Assembly: GCA_002729765.1 (NCBI GenBank)
Contig: PBYV01000051.1
Location: 1 to 53,306, forward strand
Source: Acidimicrobiaceae bacterium
Lineage (GTDB): Bacteria; Actinomycetota; Acidimicrobiia; Acidimicrobiales; MedAcidi-G1
Direction: 5' to 3'
DNA length: 53,306 nt
Part shown: positions 47,979 to 53,306 of the stretch, in pieces
Position numbering within the stretch: position 1 is the first letter of the stretch
Layout: the number at the start of each line of letters is the position of its first letter
The notes under the pieces: generated by a model
The model's database searches: none
What the model saw: only the letters and a program-made list of their open reading frames with translations
What the model was told of the DNA's origin: nothing
Translations under genes and position numbers: made by a program

Positions 47979-48903
47979 TGAAAATCTCAATGCTTTTCAT
48001 GCGGAGATTGATGAAAGTATTCCAAGTGATCTAATTATTGAGAATGCGCCTTTATCGGATTTAAGTACATACAGAGTAGGGGGTCCTGCTGCACTATTGG
48101 TAAAAGTAGAAGAAGAATCGAGCTTTTCTGCGATATCAAAAGGACTAGCGAAATTTCCGCTGCCTGTACTGATCATGGGTAATGGTTCGAACGTTCTTAT
48201 TTCTGATACTGGTTTCAGGGGAATTGTTTTAAAACTAGGAGGATTTTTTGAAACGATTGAAATTAAAGACACGACTGTAAAGGCCGGTGCTGCCGCAAAA
48301 TTACCAGTCGTGGCTCGGGAAACCGTGAAGTTCGGTTTAAGTGGTTTTGAATGGGCGGTAGGTGTTCCCGGGAGTGTTGGTGGTGCTGTAAGGATGAATG
48401 CAGGTGGCCATGGGAGTGATATGGCTGCTTCTTTAATTGAAGTGACGATTCTGAATTTACTTAATGGTTCACTATTAACTGTTCCAGCTTCGGAATTACA
48501 GCTTTCCTATCGTCATTCATGTATCAAAAGCACTGACTTGGTGATTAATGCAACGCTTAAGTTGATGATGGGTAACAGAGATGAAGGTGAACGCCTCTTA
48601 AAAGAAATTGTTAAATGGCGTCGTGAAAATCAACCCGGAGGACAGAATTCTGGATCTGTATTTACAAATCCAAAAGGTGATTCGGCTGGTCGTTTGATAG
48701 AAATCGCTGGATTAAAAGGCTTACGAGTGGGTTCTGCCTGTATTTCTGAAAAACATGCCAATTTCATACAAGTCGACGAAGATGGCAGTGCAGAAGATGT
48801 TAGAGAGTTAATGTCTTTAGTTATCAAAAAAATTGAAGAAATTCATTCGGTTACCCTGAAGCCAGAAACACTTTTAGTCGGTTTTGATCGTGATTCTGTG
48901 TGA
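47971..48903 (+). CDS. murB: UDP-N-acetylenolpyruvoylglucosamine reductase
   Basis: Likely GTG start at 47971 overlapping murC stop; LSTYRVGGPAALLV, MGNGSNVLISDTGFRGIVLKL, GVPGSVGGAVRMNAGGHG, NPKGDSAGRLIEIAGLKG, HANFIQV. Confidence 0.95.
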   Translation: MFDENLNAFHAEIDESIPSDLIIENAPLSDLSTYRVGGPAALLVKVEEESSFSAISKGLAKFPLPVLIMGNGSNVLISDTGFRGIVLKLGGFFETIEIKDTTVKAGAAAKLPVVARETVKFGLSGFEWAVGVPGSVGGAVRMNAGGHGSDMAASLIEVTILNLLNGSLLTVPASELQLSYRHSCIKSTDLVINATLKLMMGNRDEGERLLKEIVKWRRENQPGGQNSGSVFTNPKGDSAGRLIEIAGLKGLRVGSACISEKHANFIQVDEDGSAEDVRELMSLVIKKIEEIHSVTLKPETLLVGFDRDSV

Positions 48904-49622
48904 AAGTTGAAACTAAAAATTTTCGAAAAGCTATAGGTATTGCGATAATTTGTATTCTCCTACTCGGCCTCTATTCTGCTACCCAGTCAGAGTTGCTGGA
49001 TGTTGATGAAATAGACGTGCTTATAACGGGAGGGAATGAAATAAGTTCAAATGAGGTGGTTGCTTTAAGCGGGATTTCACTTTCGCAATCGATGATTTCA
49101 GTTAATTCTGATAAAGCTGAGTCCTTAGTACTGATGAATCCGTGGGTGGATGAGGTTGATATAAATAAGGAGTGGCCTAACAGGGTTTCGATTTGGGTAA
49201 GTTTGCGAAACGCATTTGCTTATGTAAGTACACTTGAGGGCAAATTTGCAACCATTGATGCCGACGGAATCGTTTTAGAACTTTCTAAATTTAACTCATC
49301 TGATGATTTTGTGACTCTGATTGTTGAAAAGCTAGCTAATCCGGGAAGTAAAATTAAGGGCATTGAAATGATGCTCAGGGCAACAAGGGCTATCAGCCCT
49401 GATTTACAGCAATGGATAAAAATCATTTCGCCAACTGCGTCTGGTGTTCGAGCGGAGATGCAAGGATCTGTCTTTGTGAGATTGGGTGTCTCGGACGATT
49501 TCACGACCGCAATGACTGATTTGAAAGCAGTTCTTGGTCAGGTTGAGCTGATGTGTATACAGAGTATTGATGTCAGCGTCCGGGAAAATCCAATAATAGA
49601 AAGGGATAATTCAAAGTGTTGA
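48900..49622 (+). CDS. ftsQ: Cell division protein FtsQ/DivIB-like (POTRA domain)
   Basis: 240 aa, GTG start; N-terminal TM, POTRA-like VDEIDVLITGGNEISSNEVVALSGISLSQSMISVN...NPWVDEVDINKEWPNRVSIWV. Confidence 0.87.
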   Translation: MKVETKNFRKAIGIAIICILLLGLYSATQSELLDVDEIDVLITGGNEISSNEVVALSGISLSQSMISVNSDKAESLVLMNPWVDEVDINKEWPNRVSIWVSLRNAFAYVSTLEGKFATIDADGIVLELSKFNSSDDFVTLIVEKLANPGSKIKGIEMMLRATRAISPDLQQWIKIISPTASGVRAEMQGSVFVRLGVSDDFTTAMTDLKAVLGQVELMCIQSIDVSVRENPIIERDNSKC

Positions 49623-49640
49623 AGGAATTTCACTAAAGGG

Positions 49641-49669
49641 TTGACTTTATAGTTCACTCCACGTAGTCT
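49641..49669 (+). promoter_or_regulatory. Candidate ftsZ-proximal promoter
   Basis: TTGACT (49641-49646) - 17 nt - TAGTCT (49664-49669) in the ftsQ-ftsZ intergenic region. Confidence 0.5.
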
Positions 49670-49695
49670 CATAACCACTAGGAGGAGTCAGGAGG

Positions 49696-49720
49696 AACCT
49701 TAAAGTTTAACTTTAAGGTT
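49696..49720. promoter_or_regulatory. Perfect 25-nt palindrome (12-bp arms, 1-nt centre) in ftsZ leader
   Basis: AACCTTAAAGTT-T-AACTTTAAGGTT read directly from sequence; no T-run downstream. Confidence 0.75.
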
Positions 49721-49773
49721 GGGCTTTCCGTTTAGAACAGTAAAAGACTTTCAATCACTAAGTGGATGGAGAA

Positions 49774-50862
49774 ATGATTGTGACAACACCACAGAATTAT
49801 CTAGCAGTAATAAAAGTGGTTGGAATAGGCGGTGGCGGTGTGAACGCTGTTAATCGCATGATAGATGTCGGTTTGAAAGGTGTTGAATTTATAGCCATAA
49901 ACACCGATGCGCAGGCCTTACTAATGAGTGATGCGGATGTAAAACTCGACATAGGTCGAGAATTGACTCGTGGGTTAGGAGCAGGAAGTGATTCTTCGGT
50001 TGGTAGGCAGGCGGCTGAAGACTGTCGTGGCGATATAGAAGAATGTCTTGAAGGCGCCGACATGGTTTTCATTACTGCTGGCGAAGGAGGAGGCACCGGA
50101 ACTGGAGCAGCACCAATAGTAGCTGAAGTAGCAAAGTCATTAGGAGCCCTAGTGATCGGAGTAGTTAGCAGACCGTTCACATTTGAAGGAAGAAGGCGAT
50201 CAATGGAGGCTGACGCCGGTATCGCTGCACTTAGAGAAGTGGTGGATGCACAAATTGTGATTCCAAATGAACGCTTATTGTCAGTTTCTGACGAAAACAC
50301 TTCCTTGATCGATGCTTTTGCTATGGCTGATGAAATTTTACTTCATGGTGTTCAAGGAATAACCAGTTTGATCACTACACCTGGACTCATCAACACGGAT
50401 TTTGCAGATGTTAAGCAAGTCATGCATGAAGCAGGTTCGGCGATAATGGGCGTTGGTGAATCGTCAGGCGACAGTGCAGCCTTGCATGCAGCACGAAAAG
50501 CTCTTTCTAGTCCACTTTTAGAAGCTTCTATTGAGGGAGCTCAGCGAGTCTTGTTAAACATTACAGGTTCCTCTGAATTGGGAATAATTGAGGTTAGCCA
50601 AGCTGCTGACGAGATACATGGAGTCTCACACCCCGATGCAAATATTATTTTCGGAACAGTTATTGATGACGAGATGGCTACAAATGTTCGTGTGACAGTA
50701 ATCGCGGCTGGTTTCGACCGTTGGGACAGCGACCGTGTTAGGAAACCTTCTAGATCTTTATTTAGAAACACTGATGAAAAAGAAGAAGGATTACTTGCTG
50801 ATGTTTTTGGTGAAGAATTCGATGATGAGGACGGCTTGGAAGTCCCTGACTTTTTGAAGTAA
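49774..50862 (+). CDS. ftsZ: Cell division protein FtsZ
   Basis: Likely ATG 49774 (ORF opens 49762); VVGIGGGGVNAVNRM, ITAGEGGGTGTGAAPIVAEVAK, RRRSMEADAGI; C-terminal EVPDFLK peptide. Confidence 0.97.
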   Translation: MIVTTPQNYLAVIKVVGIGGGGVNAVNRMIDVGLKGVEFIAINTDAQALLMSDADVKLDIGRELTRGLGAGSDSSVGRQAAEDCRGDIEECLEGADMVFITAGEGGGTGTGAAPIVAEVAKSLGALVIGVVSRPFTFEGRRRSMEADAGIAALREVVDAQIVIPNERLLSVSDENTSLIDAFAMADEILLHGVQGITSLITTPGLINTDFADVKQVMHEAGSAIMGVGESSGDSAALHAARKALSSPLLEASIEGAQRVLLNITGSSELGIIEVSQAADEIHGVSHPDANIIFGTVIDDEMATNVRVTVIAAGFDRWDSDRVRKPSRSLFRNTDEKEEGLLADVFGEEFDDEDGLEVPDFLK

Positions 50863-50871
50863 AAATTTTGA

Positions 50872-51585
50872 GTGGCAAGAGAGCTTTTTCGACAGACTTT
50901 ATCTGACGGAAATTTAATTGTTTCTTTAATTTCCGAAATTGAAGACGGTGATTTTTCATCAGATCAAGATCGAAATAGAAAACTAAAAGAGAATCAGTCA
51001 AGAATTCGTGACGGTGAGTGGAATTGGCTTTCTCAAGAACATGGAACCGAAATTATTTGGCTCGATGGAAACAAAGGAGCTTCTGGTATTAGAGGTGATG
51101 CACTTGCAACCTCTTCTTTCCAAAAAGTAATTGCTATAACAGTTGCGGACTGTTTGCCTCTATTACTAATAGAGGAAAGTGGTATTCTCAGTCTTATTCA
51201 TTTAGGTTGGCGTGGTATCGAACAAGGTCTCTTAGAGAAAAGTATCCAATTAATTAAGACAATGAGCAATGAGCCGCTGAGTGCTGTTTTGGGGCCGTGC
51301 ATTAATCCTTGTTGCTATGAATTCGGTCAAAATGAAATGGACACTCTTGTTGAGAAGTATGGGTCCAAAATAGTTGGTAAAACTCTCGCTGGTTCTCTTT
51401 CATTGGACATAAAGGAATGTGTTAGGGGAATATTGACTAGTTCTGATGTGGATATCAAATATGATGACCCTTTTTGCACAAGTTGTGATCCACGTTATTG
51501 GTCTTTTCGTTCAGAGGGTACTGATAAACGCCAGGTGATGATTGCATGGAAAGAGGAAACTGGGGAGGAGATTAGGAGAAAATGA
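50872..51585 (+). CDS. pgeF: Peptidoglycan editing factor / polyphenol oxidase family (YfiH, DUF152)
   Basis: 237 aa, GTG start; TVADCLPLLLIEESGILSLIHLGWRGIEQGLL, GPCINPCCYEFG, CTSCDPRYWSFRSEG. Confidence 0.88.
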   Translation: MARELFRQTLSDGNLIVSLISEIEDGDFSSDQDRNRKLKENQSRIRDGEWNWLSQEHGTEIIWLDGNKGASGIRGDALATSSFQKVIAITVADCLPLLLIEESGILSLIHLGWRGIEQGLLEKSIQLIKTMSNEPLSAVLGPCINPCCYEFGQNEMDTLVEKYGSKIVGKTLAGSLSLDIKECVRGILTSSDVDIKYDDPFCTSCDPRYWSFRSEGTDKRQVMIAWKEETGEEIRRK

Positions 51586-52235
51586 AGGGTTCTTACATTG
51601 AAGAAGTGAAAGAGAGGGCTCAAGAGTTAGCTGAAGCGGTACATACGAAGAGCGGTGGAAATGCCATCTTGCTCCCAGTTACAAAAGGTTTTGGTGTGGG
51701 GGAGGTGCAGGCGATGTTGGAAGTGGGTTTAACTAAAGTCGGAGAGAGTTATGCGCAGGAGATGCTTGAGAAAGCAGAAATCATCACTGACGACAGACTC
51801 GCTTGGCACATGATAGGAAGAATACAACGGAATAAGGTTAGAAAATTATCAGAAACTGTGGATCTTTGGCATTCCGTGGATCGAGAAGAGTTAATCACTG
51901 AGATTTCTAAACATAAAAGTGATTCAAAAATTCTAATCCAGGTGGATATGAATGATAGGTATGAACAGGGAGGATGCTCTCCGGAAAATGTTCCGAATCT
52001 AATTGAATTTGCCTCTGATATAGGTGTAAAGGTAGAAGGCTTGATGACTATTGGAGTTGATCAGGATATTGAGGCGACTCGAAATATTTTTTCTGAGTTG
52101 GCTAAATTATCTAAAAGAATGGGTTTGAAGGAAATTTCTATGGGAATGTCGAATGATTTTGAAATAGCAATCGATTACGGCGCAACCATTTTGAGAGTTG
52201 GGAGGAGTATTTTTGGTGAAAGGGCAAAAAAGTAG
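51582..52235 (+). CDS. YggS family PLP homeostasis protein
   Basis: 217 aa; LLPVTKGFGVGEVQAMLEVGLTKVGESYAQEMLEKAE, WHMIGRIQRNKVRKL, MGMSNDFEIAIDYGATILRVGRSIFGER. Confidence 0.92.
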   Translation: MKGSYIEEVKERAQELAEAVHTKSGGNAILLPVTKGFGVGEVQAMLEVGLTKVGESYAQEMLEKAEIITDDRLAWHMIGRIQRNKVRKLSETVDLWHSVDREELITEISKHKSDSKILIQVDMNDRYEQGGCSPENVPNLIEFASDIGVKVEGLMTIGVDQDIEATRNIFSELAKLSKRMGLKEISMGMSNDFEIAIDYGATILRVGRSIFGERAKK

Positions 52236-52328
52236 AAAACTGTATATTTATCTCTTCAAGGTGATACTTTTTTCTTCAAGCCTAGAGTTACTATCCATTT
52301 AGCTATAACTTAGATGTACGGAGGCGTT

Positions 52329-52847
52329 ATGTCATTTTGGCAAAAGACCATGCTCTGGTTGGGTTTAGGGCCAGATGAAATGTATGAAGGGATGTCTGAT
52401 GGCGTCCGACCTCGTAGTTGGCCTCCTGAAGAGAACAGTGAAGAAATTGCTCCTTCAAAATCGACCAGAACTCCTATAAAAGCAAGATTGAAGGAAAATT
52501 TTACGGAGCAAAAGCCTTTATTGGTGGAGTCGACTGGAACTGTTAGGCCTTTGCGTGCCGCACGCACTACCAAACCTAAGACGGAAGAACCAAAAAGCTT
52601 TAACGAGGTAACTGCTTTCGCTGACAGATATATCTCTGGAAATGCTGTTCTTGTTAAATTGGGAGGTGTTGAACATGCTGTTGCACGACGGATCATCGAT
52701 TTTGCGAGTGGTTTATGTTACGCAGAAAAAGGTGAAATGGAAAGAATGGGAAATCAGGAGTACTTGTTGATTCCAAAAGATGCAACGGTAGATCCTGAGA
52801 CGAGGGAAAAATTAAAAGAAGAACTTAAGAATATGTCGCAGGGATAG
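52329..52847 (+). CDS. sepF: Cell division protein SepF
   Basis: Start refined to ATG 52329 with SD ACGGAGGC (ORF opens 52314); MSFWQKTMLWLGLG..., FNEVTAFADRYISGNAVLVKLGGVEHAVARRIIDFASGLCYAEKGEMERMGNQEYLLIP. Confidence 0.92.
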   Translation: MSFWQKTMLWLGLGPDEMYEGMSDGVRPRSWPPEENSEEIAPSKSTRTPIKARLKENFTEQKPLLVESTGTVRPLRAARTTKPKTEEPKSFNEVTAFADRYISGNAVLVKLGGVEHAVARRIIDFASGLCYAEKGEMERMGNQEYLLIPKDATVDPETREKLKEELKNMSQG

Positions 52848-52851
52848 TCCG

Positions 52852-53109
52852 ATGAGCAGTGTTATCTGTCTTTTGTTGCAAATCTATTCCTTGTTGATAC
52901 TTGTGAGAGTTGTTTTTAGTTGGTTTCCTGTTTCGCCTAATGGAACAGCTGCTGTAGTTTCTGGATTTCTGTCGTTCGCAACCGATCCTGTTCTTCGACC
53001 CTTACGTAAAGTGCTACCTCCGATTCGTTTTGGTTCTGCGTTAATGGATTTGTCGCCGATTGTTGCATTTTTTGGAATAACGTTGCTGCAAAATTTTATT
53101 TGTGGTTAA
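52852..53109 (+). CDS. YggT family membrane protein
   Basis: 85 aa; LLLQIYSLLILVRVVFSWFPVSP...FATDPVLRPLRKVLPPIRFGSALMDLSPIVAFFGITLLQNFI. Confidence 0.9.
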   Translation: MSSVICLLLQIYSLLILVRVVFSWFPVSPNGTAAVVSGFLSFATDPVLRPLRKVLPPIRFGSALMDLSPIVAFFGITLLQNFICG

Positions 53110-53160
53110 CAATCTTCTAGCGTTCTATTTCTAGCGACTTAAGTGCGTTAATATTTACTA

Positions 53161-53306
53161 ATGATGAATGATGACGTTGTTGAATATTTGGAAACTGTTG
53201 AATTGAAAACGAAGATGCGCGGTTACGACCAGATAGAAGTCGATGACATCTTTGATCGAGTTTCTGAAGAGATAAAAGTTCTACGTGAAAGTTTGAAGAA
53301 CTCAGA
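53161..53306 (+). CDS. DivIVA/Wag31-like protein, truncated by window edge
   Basis: Manual translation MMNDDVVEYLETVELKTKMRGYDQIEVDDIFDRVSEEIKVLRESLKNS; RGYD.xEVD.xxDR DivIVA N-terminal motif; located after yggT as in other actinobacteria. Confidence 0.82.
   Translation, partial: MMNDDVVEYLETVELKTKMRGYDQIEVDDIFDRVSEEIKVLRESLKNS

Noticed and set aside
49797-50300. 167-aa antisense ORF across ftsZ
   Set aside because: Low-complexity shadow ORF (Ser/Ala/Pro-rich) opposite a strongly conserved gene; no RBS or family resemblance.
52310-52696. 128-aa antisense ORF opposite sepF
   Set aside because: Shadow ORF; SepF frame is unambiguous.
1-53306. CRISPR arrays, transposons, integrases, prophage genes, tRNA/rRNA, toxin-antitoxin or defence systems
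   Set aside because: No repeat-spacer pattern, no recognisable mobile-element or defence proteins in the ORF translations, and no cloverleaf-like sequence noticed in the intergenic regions by eye; a tRNAscan/Infernal run would be needed for certainty.

Overview
The 53.3-kb window looks like a contiguous chromosomal segment of a low-GC actinobacterium; a marine Acidimicrobiia-like lineage is my inference from gene content and composition. I see no rRNA, tRNA, CRISPR array, transposase or prophage. There are four blocks. (1) About 0.4-9.4 kb: acyl-CoA/lipid catabolism genes (phosphotransferase, DUF35 OB-fold + SCP-x-type thiolase pair, two crotonases, LLM flavin oxidoreductase, SDR, PaaI-like thioesterase). 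(2) About 9.5-26.5 kb: an envelope-glycan accessory region with two divergent SGNH-like proteins, DUF2304, GT2, GNAT, polysaccharide deacetylase flanked by two paralogous GT39-like proteins, an FAD oxidoreductase, a further GT39, a PIG-V-like mannosyltransferase, a tripeptidyl-peptidase-like lipoprotein, queG and a PimB-like GT4. (3) About 26.9-36.6 kb: glpK, a GerMN/LpqB-like lipoprotein, an mtrB/mtrA-like two-component system, inositol monophosphatase, NUDIX, dinB, ROK kinase and a lipoate ligase-like protein. (4) 36.7-53.3 kb: a dcw cell-division/peptidoglycan cluster, mraZ-rsmH-ftsL-ftsI-murE-mraY-murD-ftsW-murG-murC-murB-ftsQ-ftsZ-pgeF-yggS-sepF-yggT-divIVA, with no murF. The most notable leads are: absence of murF from an otherwise complete cluster; a perfect 25-nt palindrome plus phased AGGAGG motifs in the ftsZ leader; a G7 tract inside the mraZ promoter spacer next to three 10-bp-phased MraZ boxes; an anti-Shine-Dalgarno-like/polyproline element between mraZ and rsmH; a DUF35 protein that has lost its zinc-ribbon cysteines; and a compact uncharacterised envelope-glycan locus. 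I found nothing I can defend as a wholly new system. All family calls come from reading the translations, with no database search.
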